From Streptococcus suis YS161 (lineage in GTDB: Bacteria > Bacillota > Bacilli > Lactobacillales > Streptococcaceae), in the NCBI RefSeq assembly GCF_002760245.1, contig NZ_ASCA01000036.1, positions 1-32,264 of the forward strand: a stretch of 32,264 nt of DNA, read 5' to 3'. Position 1 is the stretch's first letter. Each line of letters opens with the position of its first letter. This document shows, piece by piece, positions 1 through 7,783 of this stretch. The translations under genes were made by a program, and so were the position numbers. The notes below the pieces were generated by a model. It was not told the origin of the DNA. It did not search any database and saw nothing but the letters and a program-made list of their open reading frames with translations.

Positions 1-316
1 TACTGTTAAAGGTTGGAGACAAGATTTGCGAAGCAAATCTCAGCAATTCGTGTTTTACACTCCAAATCTGACCATTACGACTGTGGCGAACAAAGTTCGC
101 TCTATTTCCAACCTCCAAAGGTTCCCCGAACCTTTGGAGCTATGCGGGGGTGGGAGTTTAAAAGGTCTGGGAGACCTTTTAAAGTGGGAGATATAAGCTG
201 ACGGCAGTCAGCTCACATAAATTGATGTCTGGGGATAGACTGTTTCAGCTCAACAACTTGAAATAAAGACTTGTTGACGAACTCTTCGATGAATGGTCGA
301 GTTCTTTCCCACTCCC
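1..316. repeat. Palindrome-rich mosaic repeat, copy 1 (cut by window start)
   Basis: This gene-free stretch is an imperfect direct copy of 4236-4490. It is built of short perfect palindromes: AGATTTGC-GAA-GCAAATCT (22-40), GCGAAC-AAA-GTTCGC (86-100), a 12-bp-arm hairpin with a CCC loop (113-139), a 12-bp-arm hairpin with a GGG loop (157-183), and AGCTGAC/GTCAGCT near 197-214. It ends in GAACTC/GAGTTC half-sites and the motif CCCACTCCC, two bases before the Rrf2 stop codon. Compared with copy 2 it carries about 60 extra bases after position 156. The first bases match the inside of copy 2, so the true start lies before the window. Small reading frames across it are by-products of the repeat. 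Confidence 0.8.
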
Positions 317-318
317 AT

Positions 319-768
319 TTAAGTCCTTTTCGCTTTTTCTTCAATGGCTTTTTCTAGGTCAACCAGGACATCAGACATATACATAGTTTTCAATTCTTTC
401 TCCATAGCTGTCTGGACTTGGACGAGTTTGTCGTCCACAGCAGCATGGATATTCCCCCCTACGATACAGTCGGGATGGGGATTTTCATGAAAATTAAACA
501 AGCCTTTCTTATCGATATTGTCAACCGTAACAAAGATGTCATAAAGGCTAATGTCATCAAGTGGCTTTGCTAAACGAAAACCGCCGCTACCCTGCTTAGC
601 GTCTACAATTCCCGCATCCTTCAAACCAGATAGAACCGAGCGAATGATAACAGGATTGGCTTGAATGCTGTTCGCCAAAACCTTGCTGGTAACACGCTGC
701 TGATCTTGAAAGAGATGGATAAAAGCCAAGGCATGAATGGCAATGGTAAATTTATTTGAGATCTGCAT
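319..768 (-). CDS. Rrf2-family transcriptional regulator (single-cysteine type)
   Basis: A 149-residue Rrf2-family DNA-binding protein with an N-terminal winged helix-turn-helix over residues 1-70 (ending in SGGFRLAKPLDDISLYDIF, a family hallmark) and a C-terminal dimerisation helix. Fe-S type Rrf2 proteins such as IscR and NsrR use three cysteines; this one has only Cys101, in HPDCIVGG. That places it nearer the YwnA-like, thiol-sensing branch (family knowledge). It starts 9 bases after the stop of the NAD(P)-binding oxidoreductase gene, so the two form an operon and the regulator probably represses its own promoter through the inverted repeat at 1432-1454. The target and the signal are inferred. 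Confidence 0.9.
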   Translation of the reverse strand: MQISNKFTIAIHALAFIHLFQDQQRVTSKVLANSIQANPVIIRSVLSGLKDAGIVDAKQGSGGFRLAKPLDDISLYDIFVTVDNIDKKGLFNFHENPHPDCIVGGNIHAAVDDKLVQVQTAMEKELKTMYMSDVLVDLEKAIEEKAKRT

Positions 769-777
769 AGAACTCTT

Positions 778-1407
778 CTACTCACTGACAAGGCTGATAC
801 GTGCTTTGAGATGATTACCTGATGCAATCTCGTCAATCATACCAATAGCATAATCTGCATAGGAAATAACGCTTTCTCCCTTGCTGTTCAAGACCAACTC
901 TTCACCGCCAAGAATATAGCGACCTGTCCGTTCGCCGTCTGCTTGGAAATCACCTGCCGGACTTACATAGGTCCAGTTGACATCATCTACTTGACGAAGG
1001 GCCTCAAGTGCTTCCTTGTGAGCATTTAACACAGGCAATACTTCCGCTGGAAACTCTGTCACATCTGCCACAGTCAAGGTATGTTCTGGATTAACATAGA
1101 GGCTTGCTGCTCCACCAACCACAAGCAAGCGTGTTTGTGAATCTTTTAGGATAGCCGCCAAATGTTTGGCTGCATCAGGAACCATATGCACAGTGTCTGC
1201 TGTCCAGGCACCTACTGCATCCACTACCGCATCAAAACCAATCACATCATCGGCTGTCAGGTCAAAAACATCCTTTTGAAGAACCTGCTGTGCGACTGTC
1301 TTATTTTCACTACGAACGATAGCCGTTACTTCAAAACCACGTGCTGCCGCTTCTTTTACAATCAAGCTACCTGCTTTACCGTTCGCTGCTATTACTGCTA
1401 TTTTCAT
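778..1407 (-). CDS. NAD(P)-binding oxidoreductase of the NmrA/YwnB-like type
   Basis: A 209-residue atypical short-chain dehydrogenase or NAD(P)H-binding protein. The N-terminus has a Rossmann strand and glycine turn (MKIAVIAANGKAGSLIVKEA), differing from the usual GxxGxxG in having AANGKAG. A DAVVDAVGAW segment near residue 60 and a LLVVGGAASL segment near residue 95 fit the fold. There is no clear YxxxK catalytic pair, so it may sense or bind a cofactor rather than act as a classical dehydrogenase. A GGAGG ribosome site precedes the ATG. It is first gene of a two-gene unit with the downstream Rrf2 regulator, suggesting a role in response to oxidative or electrophile stress. The substrate is unknown. 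Confidence 0.85.
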   Translation of the reverse strand: MKIAVIAANGKAGSLIVKEAAARGFEVTAIVRSENKTVAQQVLQKDVFDLTADDVIGFDAVVDAVGAWTADTVHMVPDAAKHLAAILKDSQTRLLVVGGAASLYVNPEHTLTVADVTEFPAEVLPVLNAHKEALEALRQVDDVNWTYVSPAGDFQADGERTGRYILGGEELVLNSKGESVISYADYAIGMIDEIASGNHLKARISLVSE

Positions 1408-1431
1408 TTTCTTTTCCTCCGAAATGTTTTT

Positions 1432-1495
1432 GTTGTAAATTTCTTTATTACAACTTTACGTAGACTAGTATATCCTAACTCCCAAAAGTTGTCAA
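1432..1495 (-). promoter_or_regulatory. Promoter and inverted-repeat operator of the oxidoreductase-Rrf2 unit
   Basis: Reading leftwards, -35 TTGACA (1495-1490) is followed after 17 bp by -10 TATACT (1472-1467). The inverted repeat GTTGTAA-N9-TTACAAC (1432-1454) sits just downstream of the expected start site, where a bound repressor would block transcription. A further TTACAAC lies at 1504-1510, upstream of -35. The Rrf2 protein of the same operon is the natural candidate to bind here; that is inference. Confidence 0.65.
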
Positions 1496-1538
1496 GGGTT
1501 TTGTTACAACTTTTTCCGAAAATTGTTGGTAGGTTCAT

Positions 1539-1685
1539 TTATCGTAGAATATCACTAAGGGCTACACGGAGCTTTTCGCTATTTCGCCCATGCAAGATCA
1601 CTTCATGACCTTCACTAGCCAGTTTCATAGCTAGGTGTTTGCCGATTCCATCTGTCGATCCTGTGATTAAAATAGTTTTAGGCAT
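1539..1685 (-). pseudogene. Truncated short-chain dehydrogenase remnant (48 residues)
   Basis: A short open frame begins at an ATG that overlaps the hydrolase stop codon (ATGCCTAA) and encodes 48 residues. It begins [15 protein letters not shown] and continues to [17 protein letters not shown]. The TGSTDGIG glycine motif and the HGRN cofactor-specificity segment are the first two Rossmann elements of a classical SDR, a family normally about 250 residues long. The catalytic Ser-Tyr-Lys part is absent and the frame stops at TAA. It reads as the third gene of the oxidoreductase-hydrolase operon, deleted after the first 45 or so codons. The upstream gene still provides translational coupling, so a short peptide may be made. 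Confidence 0.75.
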
Positions 1686-2523
1686 TGGTTTCCTCCAAAA
1701 AGGCTAGTAAGGCTTCCGAAAAATCCTCTGCATTTTGGAAGATTGAGCCGTGTCCTGCATTTGGATAGATAATCAGTTGGCTATTTTTGATCTTCTCATG
1801 CATGGTATAAGAATTTTCTGTTGGAACCTGCATATCCTTATCACCGTTGACTATCAGAGTTGGTTGGGTGATAAAGGTCATGTCATCTTGCGGCTCTCTT
1901 CCCCAGCGTTTGATAGCTTTCAGCTGGGTCAAAAATCCTGGAACATTCATGTCCTTGTCTGCATGAGCAGCACTTCTTTGCCCCATACGCCCCAAGACTT
2001 TTTCTGTCTCCAAGCGACCTGCTTCATCATGATTGTAGAAAATGTAGCGTTTTGGATCCACACGCTCTAAACCAGCCTTCAGCATGTAGCGGAAGGTTTT
2101 TCCAGTTACCTTATCAACTTCAAAACCACCACGAGGACCTGTACCTGCTAAAATCAAGCGGTTGACCAATTGACTATCCAGACGAACGATTTCTTGAGCA
2201 ATGAAACCGCCCATAGATAGACCCAGCAAATTGATTTTCTCATGACCCAAAGCCTTGATAATGGAAACAGCCTGCTCAGCCATTCCTGGAATAGTTGGAG
2301 CCACCTTGCCTTGACTAGCTCCTACGCCAGGAAGGTCTAGGACAATCACATGGTGCTGTTCAGCCAGCAAATCCAGCAATTTTGGATCCCAGTTGTCCAA
2401 GGTGGCCGCTAGGTGAACCAGCATGACCAAAGGAAGGTCAGACTTGCCCTTGCTGAGCTCACGATAGGCGATTTTATTGTTTGAAACGGTGATGTATTGG
2501 TTTTTGGTTGTTATATATGACAT
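1678..2523 (-). CDS. Alpha/beta-fold hydrolase
   Basis: A 281-residue alpha/beta hydrolase. The nucleophile elbow GLSMGG puts Ser at residue 103, the acid is likely in [10 protein letters not shown] (near 227-229), and the catalytic His is in NAGHGS (257). The oxyanion region is [11 protein letters not shown] (about 35-45), and the length is typical for the family. There is no signal peptide, so it is cytoplasmic. It starts 26 bases after the MDR-type oxidoreductase with an AAGGA ribosome site, and its stop overlaps the start of the truncated dehydrogenase. All three appear to be one operon driven from the second Rrf2 region. The substrate cannot be told from sequence; detoxification of an ester or enol-lactone fits the context. 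Confidence 0.88.
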   Translation of the reverse strand: MSYITTKNQYITVSNNKIAYRELSKGKSDLPLVMLVHLAATLDNWDPKLLDLLAEQHHVIVLDLPGVGASQGKVAPTIPGMAEQAVSIIKALGHEKINLLGLSMGGFIAQEIVRLDSQLVNRLILAGTGPRGGFEVDKVTGKTFRYMLKAGLERVDPKRYIFYNHDEAGRLETEKVLGRMGQRSAAHADKDMNVPGFLTQLKAIKRWGREPQDDMTFITQPTLIVNGDKDMQVPTENSYTMHEKIKNSQLIIYPNAGHGSIFQNAEDFSEALLAFLEETNA

Positions 2524-2549
2524 GATTTTTCCTTGTATATTTTATTGTG

Positions 2550-3551
2550 TTAGTTGAAACTGAGGACGGTTTTTCCGCGTGAACGACCGTTGGCAACCTT
2601 ATCAAGTGCTGCGTTGACTTCTTCAAATGGATAAACTGTATCGATAGACGGTTTGATTTCGAGCTTGCTGAAAATGTCTGCTACTTCTTGCAGCTGGCGA
2701 CCATTGCTCTCTACGAAAATGAAATGGTAGTGAACACCGTATTTTTTAGCCATTTTGTCAAATGAACGACCAGCTAGACCAAACAAGATTTGCTTCCATT
2801 TTGGCAAATTCATACGTTTGGCAAATTCACCATTTGGCATGGCACAAAGGGAAACCAGCTGTCCACCTTTTTTCATGATTGACATTTGTTTCTCTATTTC
2901 TGCACCGCCAAGTGTGTCCAAGACATAGTCAACATTGCTAAGTGTTTTGGTGTAATCTTCTGTCTTGTAATCGATAAACCGGTCTGCACCGAGTTTCAAG
3001 ACACGGTCACCACTTGCACCGTCACCATTTGTGATAACGGTCAAGCCCTTGGCTTTGGCAATCGGAATAGCCATACCGCCGACACCACCAGTTCCGCCTG
3101 AAATGAAGATGTTCTTGCCAGCTTGCGCACCCATGAGGTCGAGGGCCTGCATGATGGTCAAAGCTGTCAAAGGAACAGCAGCCGCTTCTTCATCTGTCAA
3201 GTAGGCAGGAACCTTAGCAAGAGCCTGAGCGTCAACCGCTACATACTCAGCAAAAGCACCGATACTATCAAGCGGAAGACGACCAAAGACACGATCACCT
3301 GCTGCAAATGTCGTCACGCTTGAGCCTACTTCTTCGACCAAGCCAACCACTTCATTGCCAGCCGTTTGCGGCAATTTGTAAGGGACAATCAATTTCACAT
3401 CTCCGCGCGAGATCATGTTGTCCAATGGATTAACACCTGCTGCGGTCACTTTGACAAGGACTTGGTTGGCTTGAATAGTTGGTTTAGCAATTTCTGTAAG
3501 GTTAAGGGTGATGTTGTTTTTGTTATAAGATGTGTGTTGTGCTACTTTCAT
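2550..3551 (-). CDS. NADP-dependent quinone oxidoreductase-like protein (zinc-free MDR family)
   Basis: A 333-residue medium-chain dehydrogenase/reductase. The N-terminal GroES-like half (residues 1-125) contains AAGVNPLDNMISRG and the AGNEVVGLVEEVG signature. The cofactor half has SGGTGGVGG (151-159) and a DYVLDTLGG segment. The catalytic zinc-binding Cys and His of alcohol dehydrogenases are missing, which points to quinone or enone reductases that use NADPH. It is followed by the hydrolase in the same operon. A 17-bp inverted repeat (3582-3598) lies 30 bases upstream of the ATG and matches the site in front of the adjacent Rrf2 gene, so Rrf2 control is likely. A role in electrophile or quinone detoxification is inferred. 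Confidence 0.9.
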   Translation of the reverse strand: MKVAQHTSYNKNNITLNLTEIAKPTIQANQVLVKVTAAGVNPLDNMISRGDVKLIVPYKLPQTAGNEVVGLVEEVGSSVTTFAAGDRVFGRLPLDSIGAFAEYVAVDAQALAKVPAYLTDEEAAAVPLTALTIMQALDLMGAQAGKNIFISGGTGGVGGMAIPIAKAKGLTVITNGDGASGDRVLKLGADRFIDYKTEDYTKTLSNVDYVLDTLGGAEIEKQMSIMKKGGQLVSLCAMPNGEFAKRMNLPKWKQILFGLAGRSFDKMAKKYGVHYHFIFVESNGRQLQEVADIFSKLEIKPSIDTVYPFEEVNAALDKVANGRSRGKTVLSFN

Positions 3552-3581
3552 GTTCTTCTCTTTTCTATTCTTTGATTTGTT

Positions 3582-3598
3582 CCTGTATCACTTACAGG
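3582..3598 (-). promoter_or_regulatory. Operator-like inverted repeat before the oxidoreductase
   Basis: CCTGTA-TCACT-TACAGG has 6-bp arms and a 5-bp spacer. It shares arm layout and spacer length with the larger palindrome at 4076-4100 in front of the Rrf2 gene; together they give CYTGTA-TCRMT-TACARG on the plus strand. Two copies, one before each gene of the pair, are what an autoregulating Rrf2 repressor would need. Confidence 0.6.
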
Positions 3599-3630
3599 TC
3601 TATGTTTGAGTTTATAAAATCTGACCGAGG

Positions 3631-4062
3631 TCAGATTCGGGTTACTTGTGCGGATTGATAGAGATTATCAATCACATTATCTAAGGATTGACGACTAAGT
3701 TGATTTTCCAGTTCTTGTTCAACGCTGGAAAAGATGGGAACCATTGCGCCTTCTATATGCTGCCCAACTGGACAAGAAAGATTGGCATTCTGGTGTATCT
3801 GAAATAGGCGAATATGCTCCACTTCTTGCGTCGCAAGGTAGATTTCCAATAAGCTAATATCCTTAGGGGACTTGCTCAATTGGTAGCCTGATCGCCCTTG
3901 GTGCGAAGTGATTAAGCCTGCATTTTTCAAGAGTGCAATCACCTTACGGATGTAGCTGGCATTGGTGCCAACGCTCTCAGCTAAGGCTTGCGAGCTAAGT
4001 ATTTCCTTGCTCTCACTGATCATGGTCAGTATATGAAGGGCTACTGAAAACTTTGTATCCAT
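3631..4062 (-). CDS. Rrf2-family transcriptional regulator (second, single-cysteine type)
   Basis: A 143-residue Rrf2 regulator. The winged helix (residues 1-70) contains the recognition region NASYIRKVIALLKNAGLI and the wing HQGRSGYQLSK, followed by DISLLEIY. As in the regulator at 319-768 there is a single cysteine, Cys97 in NLSCPVG, at the equivalent position before the long C-terminal helix. An iron-sulphur cluster is therefore unlikely and a thiol switch is plausible (inference from family members such as YwnA/HypR). An AAGGAG ribosome site precedes the ATG. A near-perfect 25-bp palindrome lies over its transcription start, indicating autorepression, and the same half-sites occur before the next gene. 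Confidence 0.9.
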   Translation of the reverse strand: MDTKFSVALHILTMISESKEILSSQALAESVGTNASYIRKVIALLKNAGLITSHQGRSGYQLSKSPKDISLLEIYLATQEVEHIRLFQIHQNANLSCPVGQHIEGAMVPIFSSVEQELENQLSRQSLDNVIDNLYQSAQVTRI

Positions 4063-4075
4063 TCGCGCTCCTTTC

Positions 4076-4129
4076 TGTTCTTGTATCGATTACAAGAACA
4101 AGTTTACCATAAGCTAGACTTCTTGGCAA
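4076..4129 (-). promoter_or_regulatory. Promoter with 25-bp palindromic operator, second Rrf2 gene
   Basis: Reading leftwards, -35 TTGCCA (4129-4124) and an extended -10 TGG-TAAACT (box 4106-4101) are spaced by 17 bp. Immediately downstream, over the expected start site, is a palindrome with 10-bp perfect arms, TGTTCTTGTA and TACAAGAACA, around TCGAT (4076-4100). The position is typical of a repressor site. Confidence 0.75.
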
Positions 4130-4221
4130 GGATTTGGCTCAAAAGATAAAGAGGCTGGGCAAAAAGCCCAGGACCACTACTCAGAGTTCGTGTCAACATC
4201 TCAGCGCAGTGGTTGATTGGG

Positions 4222-4490
4222 TTTAACAGTCCAGTGGACTGTTAAAGGTTGGAGATAGGATTTGCGAAGCAAATCTCAGCAATTCGTGTTTTGCACTCCA
4301 AATCTGACCATTACGACTGTTGCGAACAAAGTTCGCTCTATTTCCAACCTCAAACTGTCTCCCAGACAGTTTGAGCTGTGCGGGGGTGGGAGTGAAACAG
4401 TCTGGGGATAGACTGTTTCAGCTCAACAACTGGAAATAAGGACTTGTTGACGAACTCTTTTTATCTTGGTCGAGTTCTTTCCCACTCCCC
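4222..4490. repeat. Palindrome-rich mosaic repeat, copy 2
   Basis: Part of the 578-bp gene-free gap 4063-4640. It opens with a palindrome of 11-bp arms (TTTAACAGTCC-AGT-GGACTGTTAAA, 4222-4246), then follows copy 1 closely through GATTTGC-GAA-GCAAATC, GCGAAC-AAA-GTTCGC, and a hairpin of 12-bp arms with a CCC loop (4349-4375). It also has GAAACAGTCT/AGACTGTTTC and the closing GAACTC/GAGTTC with CCCACTCCC. The arms of the CCC-loop hairpin differ from copy 1 at most inner positions, yet both copies pair perfectly. Upstream at 4155-4171 is another small hairpin, CTGGGC-AAAAA-GCCCAG, which may belong to the same unit. Confidence 0.8.
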
Positions 4491-4493
4491 CTG

Positions 4494-4597
4494 ATACTCA
4501 ATGAAAATCAAAAGTAGCCTAGGAAACGAAGGCGAAGATTGAACAGGAGTTCTTCAAGGCAAGTTGACTACGGATCATTTTGATTTTAGAAGAGTAT
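4494..4597. repeat. BOX-like dispersed repeat, copy A
   Basis: A 104-bp element with terminal inverted repeats: ATACTC-N4-AAAATCAAAA at one end and its complement TTTTGATTTT-N4-GAGTAT at the other. Similar elements occur at 17488-17590 and 21492-21595. The ends and size resemble the pneumococcal BOX element in a form without its boxB module (recalled, not searched). It would fold into a long hairpin as RNA. Confidence 0.75.
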
Positions 4598-4640
4598 GAG
4601 TTTCAACTATTTTTCTGTCACTACTTACCTAAGAGTCTCA

Positions 4641-5255
4641 CTATATTTCATCTGGCTCTTGTCCGTCATGGGGCAACCATTTGCAGTCGCTCAATTCCAT
4701 ATTGGTAAAGCGAGCTGTAAAACTGGAGTTTTCTGGTGAACAGGCATATAGCCCAAAAGCTATTTTCCCCGCCCCTTGATGAAAATGGCAAACCCTCATT
4801 TGTTTAAAATGGATACCGTCTTCGGAATTTTCAAAACAGTAATCAGCTCCCCTGCGACTGAGCCTAAACCACATGGATTTGACTTGTGAACTGATTTCAG
4901 TAGTTGCCCAGTCAGAAAATCCGTGATTGGTCACCACACTTCCCAAGTGTTGGAAGTCCTCATTTTCATACTCTATCGAACACTTGAGCCAATTCTCCGA
5001 ATCCTGATAAAGGACAATTCCACACTGGTCAAATCGAGTATGACTACCCGCAAAATCCGTCTTCACAGTAAAGGAAAAATAGTCCTCCTCCGTTTCCATC
5101 TGTAAGACAGGAGCATTGTCATTCACAAAATGGTAATAGGTCTTCTGCCACAAATCCGTCTTGGGTTCTGTAGTAATAGTAATTTCTTCATCTGAAATAG
5201 TGAATTGTCTCGGTGGACGGGTCCACACTAAATCCTTGACTGTAAATTCTTTCAT
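4641..5255 (-). CDS. DUF1349 domain protein (concanavalin-A-like fold)
   Basis: A 204-residue cytoplasmic protein of the DUF1349 family, related to yeast Ree1-type 'regulation of enolase' proteins and predicted to form a beta-sandwich of concanavalin-A/laminin-G type. Visible hallmarks are the LWQKTYYHFVNDNAPVL segment near residue 35, DQCGIVLYQDSENWLK in the middle, and FGLYACSPENSSFTARF near 170, a conserved end of the family. The fold suggests carbohydrate binding, but no substrate is known. Its ATG overlaps the stop of the preceding gene by one base (TAATG), so it is the last gene of the truA operon. Copy A of the BOX-like repeat lies beyond its stop. Confidence 0.85.
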   Translation of the reverse strand: MKEFTVKDLVWTRPPRQFTISDEEITITTEPKTDLWQKTYYHFVNDNAPVLQMETEEDYFSFTVKTDFAGSHTRFDQCGIVLYQDSENWLKCSIEYENEDFQHLGSVVTNHGFSDWATTEISSQVKSMWFRLSRRGADYCFENSEDGIHFKQMRVCHFHQGAGKIAFGLYACSPENSSFTARFTNMELSDCKWLPHDGQEPDEI

Positions 5256-5821
5256 TATGAACCTTTCCGTATCTTATCTTCCTGATAGGCTGCACGGGCT
5301 CCGCCGATTAGTTTTGGTCGGCTGGCGAGAGCGGTGACATGGGCCTGACCAATCTCACGCAAACTTGGTCTGAGTGGCACTTGGACGTGCTTGATGTGCA
5401 TGCCGATAGCTGTGTCGCCAATATCTACACCAGCCTGAGCGGTGATAAACTCGACTTCCACCGGGTCCTTCATATACTTGAAGGCCGCCAACTGACCTGA
5501 GCCACCTGCATGAAGGGTGGGCAAGACATTGACTATTTCCAAATCCTTTTGAACTGCCAATTCTCGCTCTACCACTAGGGCACGATTGAGGTGTTCGCAG
5601 CCTTGGACAGCTAGATAGATACCTTTTGGCTCCAGGATTTCCAAGATGGTTTCAACAACCACCTCACCGACTTCCAGACTGGAATTTTTCCCGATATGCC
5701 CACCAATGACTTCACTAGAGGACAATCCAAGGACAAAAATCTGTCCCTTTTGAAGATTACTGAGTTCTAGGACTTCTTGCACAACTTGCTGGGTTTGAAC
5801 TTTAATTTTATCGAGTAACAT
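5255..5821 (-). CDS. TIGR01440/DUF436 family protein (YwlG-like)
   Basis: A 188-residue conserved protein of unknown function (UPF0340, B. subtilis YwlG type). Typical segments are [17 protein letters not shown] (about residues 36-52), [17 protein letters not shown] (about 78-94) and the [18 protein letters not shown] segment after it. The ending [18 protein letters not shown] is also characteristic. I use the ATG at 5821 rather than the in-frame GTG at 5836, because a GGAG sits about 9 bases before the ATG and itself overlaps the GTG. It overlaps the end of the S-component gene by 14 bases and its stop overlaps the DUF1349 start, so translation is coupled. No enzymatic role is established as far as I know. 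Confidence 0.87.
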   Translation of the reverse strand: MLLDKIKVQTQQVVQEVLELSNLQKGQIFVLGLSSSEVIGGHIGKNSSLEVGEVVVETILEILEPKGIYLAVQGCEHLNRALVVERELAVQKDLEIVNVLPTLHAGGSGQLAAFKYMKDPVEVEFITAQAGVDIGDTAIGMHIKHVQVPLRPSLREIGQAHVTALASRPKLIGGARAAYQEDKIRKGS

Positions 5822-6287
5822 AGTCAATAGCTCCACTTTTCTCTACTAATTTGACCAAGGCAAATCCCAAGCCCATCCCAACAAAATTCTGCATGCTATT
5901 GCTTAGAACGCTTTCAATGGCTTTGAGGTCATTAAAATAAAGTCGAGAAGCTAGATAATAACCTCCAACCATAGAGAGCGTCGCCAAGACTAAACCGAGA
6001 ATCCGTTTCTTGCCTGTCCAACCCGCAAAGTAACCTTGAGCCCCGTGGAAGACTAGACTAAAGAATGCCCACTGGGGATAGCCCAGCAAGAAGTCAATCA
6101 ATAGCCCTGCCAAACCGCCGACAATCGCTCCCTCTTTCTTGCCCAAGTAAAAAGCCGTAAAGAAGACACCCACATCCAACAAAGTAACAAATCCCGTCGG
6201 TGTTGGCACATGAATAAAGGCCAAAACCAAACTCAAGGCTGTTAAGATAGCTAATAATACTAATTCCTGTGTTTTCTTATTTCTCAT
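5808..6287 (-). CDS. ECF transporter S component, probably for a B6 vitamer or HMP
   Basis: A 159-residue integral membrane protein with about five or six hydrophobic helices. It starts with a short basic leader ([24 protein letters not shown]) and has the [18 protein letters not shown] and [21 protein letters not shown] segments typical of ECF S-components, which capture a vitamin and borrow the EcfA-EcfA'-EcfT energising module. That module is not in the window. The gene overlaps the pyridoxal/HMP kinase by 11 bases, and S-components next to such kinases are usually assigned to pyridoxine (PdxU) or hydroxymethylpyrimidine (family knowledge). Its substrate here is inferred from that neighbour only. 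Confidence 0.85.
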   Translation of the reverse strand: MRNKKTQELVLLAILTALSLVLAFIHVPTPTGFVTLLDVGVFFTAFYLGKKEGAIVGGLAGLLIDFLLGYPQWAFFSLVFHGAQGYFAGWTGKKRILGLVLATLSMVGGYYLASRLYFNDLKAIESVLSNSMQNFVGMGLGFALVKLVEKSGAIDYVTR

Positions 6288-7038
6288 ATTGAATCACCCC
6301 ATAATCATCTGATTTTTCAATCGCTGCATGGACAAAGTCCTTGGACAGTCTGACCGCCTCCAAAGGCTCTTTACCCAGCAAGAGCTGACTGGCAATGCTG
6401 GACGCAAAGGTACAGCCCGCCCCCACATTGTTTTCTGTAAGCAGAGGCGACTGGAGCACCACCACTTCCTGACCGTCGTAGAAAACATCGACCGCCTCTG
6501 AGCCACCCAGGCGATTGCCACCCTTGATAACCACTGATTTAGCTCCCAAGTCATACAAGGCCACTGCCGCCTGCTTCATCTCCTCCACCGTTTTGATGTC
6601 TTTTTGGAGCAATAGCTGAGCTTCTGCCAGATTTGGCGTAATGATGCTGATATAAGGAAGGAACTTCAAGAGTTCATCTCGCAGCTGGCTGACCTCGGTA
6701 TCATGCGTTTCCTTGCAGACCAAGACTGGATCCAAGACCACAGGAATCTCCTGGTGAGCCTTGACAAACGCCAAAGCCTGCTCTGCTATTTCCACCGTGG
6801 GAAGCAAGCCAATCTTAATCGCAGAAAAGGGGACATCCTTCAAACTAGCCAGCTGCTGGGCAAACACCGACGCATCTGTCGGAATGACCTCAAAACCTTT
6901 TTCCGTCATAGCTGTCAAGCAGGTCACCGCCACAAACCCATGCAGCTTGTGGACAGCGTAGGTCGTCAGATCCGCATGGAGACCGCCACCGCTGAAAATA
7001 TCGTTGCCCGAAAGCGCCAAAATATACTTAGTCTTCAT
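6277..7038 (-). CDS. pdxK: Pyridoxal/pyridoxine or hydroxymethylpyrimidine kinase (PdxK/ThiD family)
   Basis: A 253-residue ribokinase-fold kinase that phosphorylates a B6 vitamer or the thiamine pyrimidine HMP with ATP in the cytoplasm. Visible motifs are the N-terminal substrate loop [19 protein letters not shown] (8-26), VLDPVLVCK (101-109), [10 protein letters not shown] (134-143) and the anion-hole motif GAGCTFASS (206-214). ThiD proteins usually have AGSDSSGGAGIQAD and GTGCT, so the departures here (GND, GGGLHAD, GAGCT) suggest the streptococcal PdxK branch rather than a classic ThiD. The gene overlaps truA and the S-component by 11 bases each, so uptake and phosphorylation of the vitamin are probably co-expressed. 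The substrate is not settled by sequence. Confidence 0.88.
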   Translation of the reverse strand: MKTKYILALSGNDIFSGGGLHADLTTYAVHKLHGFVAVTCLTAMTEKGFEVIPTDASVFAQQLASLKDVPFSAIKIGLLPTVEIAEQALAFVKAHQEIPVVLDPVLVCKETHDTEVSQLRDELLKFLPYISIITPNLAEAQLLLQKDIKTVEEMKQAAVALYDLGAKSVVIKGGNRLGGSEAVDVFYDGQEVVVLQSPLLTENNVGAGCTFASSIASQLLLGKEPLEAVRLSKDFVHAAIEKSDDYGVIQYEK

Positions 7039-7777
7039 AAATAATCTCCTTTAGATAGAGGCCGTTGCCTGCCGCAGTTGGACCTGCCAAACCACGATCC
7101 TTTTCTGCTAAAATCCGCTTGATCTGTCCCACAGGCATGCGACCATTGCCAATTTTCAAGAGGGTCCCGACCATATTCCGCACCTGCTTGTACAAAAAAC
7201 CATTGCCTGAAAAGGTAAAAATCAAGAACTGCCGCCGCTGGTCGTATTCCATGCTTGCCGCCGTAATGGTCCGTACCTTGTCCTCCACCGAGGTCCCTGA
7301 AGCCGTAAAACCTGTAAAGTCGTGAGTCCCCACCAAGTCTTGAATGGCTTCTTCTATCAAGCTCAAGTCCAAATCATAGGGATAAAAGGTAGCATAGTGG
7401 CGCATCATGGGATTCTTGGGGCGCCCAATATCCACCAGAAATTCATAGGTCTTGCTGTGCTTGGCATAGCGGCAATGAAAATCATCTGCTACCTGCTCCA
7501 CACTGACCACATCAATATCCTCAGGGGTTTGGGTATCCAGGGCAAAGCGGAGCTTCTCAGCATCTCGACTGCCAGCCAAGTCAAAGTGAATCACCTGACC
7601 ATAGGCGTGCACTCCTGCGTCTGTCCGACCTGCACCATGCACTGTCACTGGCTGGCCACTGTTTAGTCTTACTAGTGTTTTTTCGATTTCTTCCTGAACT
7701 GTACGGGCATGGGGCTGGCGTTGGAAACCAGAAAAGTCATGTCCGTCGTAGGAAATAATTGCCTTATATCGTGTCAT
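7028..7777 (-). CDS. truA: tRNA pseudouridine(38-40) synthase TruA
   Basis: A 249-residue pseudouridine synthase that isomerises uridines 38-40 in the tRNA anticodon arm. The catalytic Asp53 lies in [14 protein letters not shown], and further family motifs include [28 protein letters not shown] and [14 protein letters not shown]. The length matches the family. I place the start at 7777, where [12 protein letters not shown] begins as in homologues; an earlier in-frame ATG at 7795 would lie upstream of the -10 box. There is no Shine-Dalgarno sequence before 7777; instead the -10 box ends 6 bases before the ATG, suggesting a leaderless message. It heads the five-gene vitamin operon. Confidence 0.95.
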   Translation of the reverse strand: MTRYKAIISYDGHDFSGFQRQPHARTVQEEIEKTLVRLNSGQPVTVHGAGRTDAGVHAYGQVIHFDLAGSRDAEKLRFALDTQTPEDIDVVSVEQVADDFHCRYAKHSKTYEFLVDIGRPKNPMMRHYATFYPYDLDLSLIEEAIQDLVGTHDFTGFTASGTSVEDKVRTITAASMEYDQRRQFLIFTFSGNGFLYKQVRNMVGTLLKIGNGRMPVGQIKRILAEKDRGLAGPTAAGNGLYLKEIIYED

Positions 7778-7783
7778 GTTCTG

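Noticed and set aside
13..201. A 62-codon open frame inside the first mosaic repeat
   Set aside because: It runs through several perfect palindromes and is repeat DNA; there is no ribosome site or family match.
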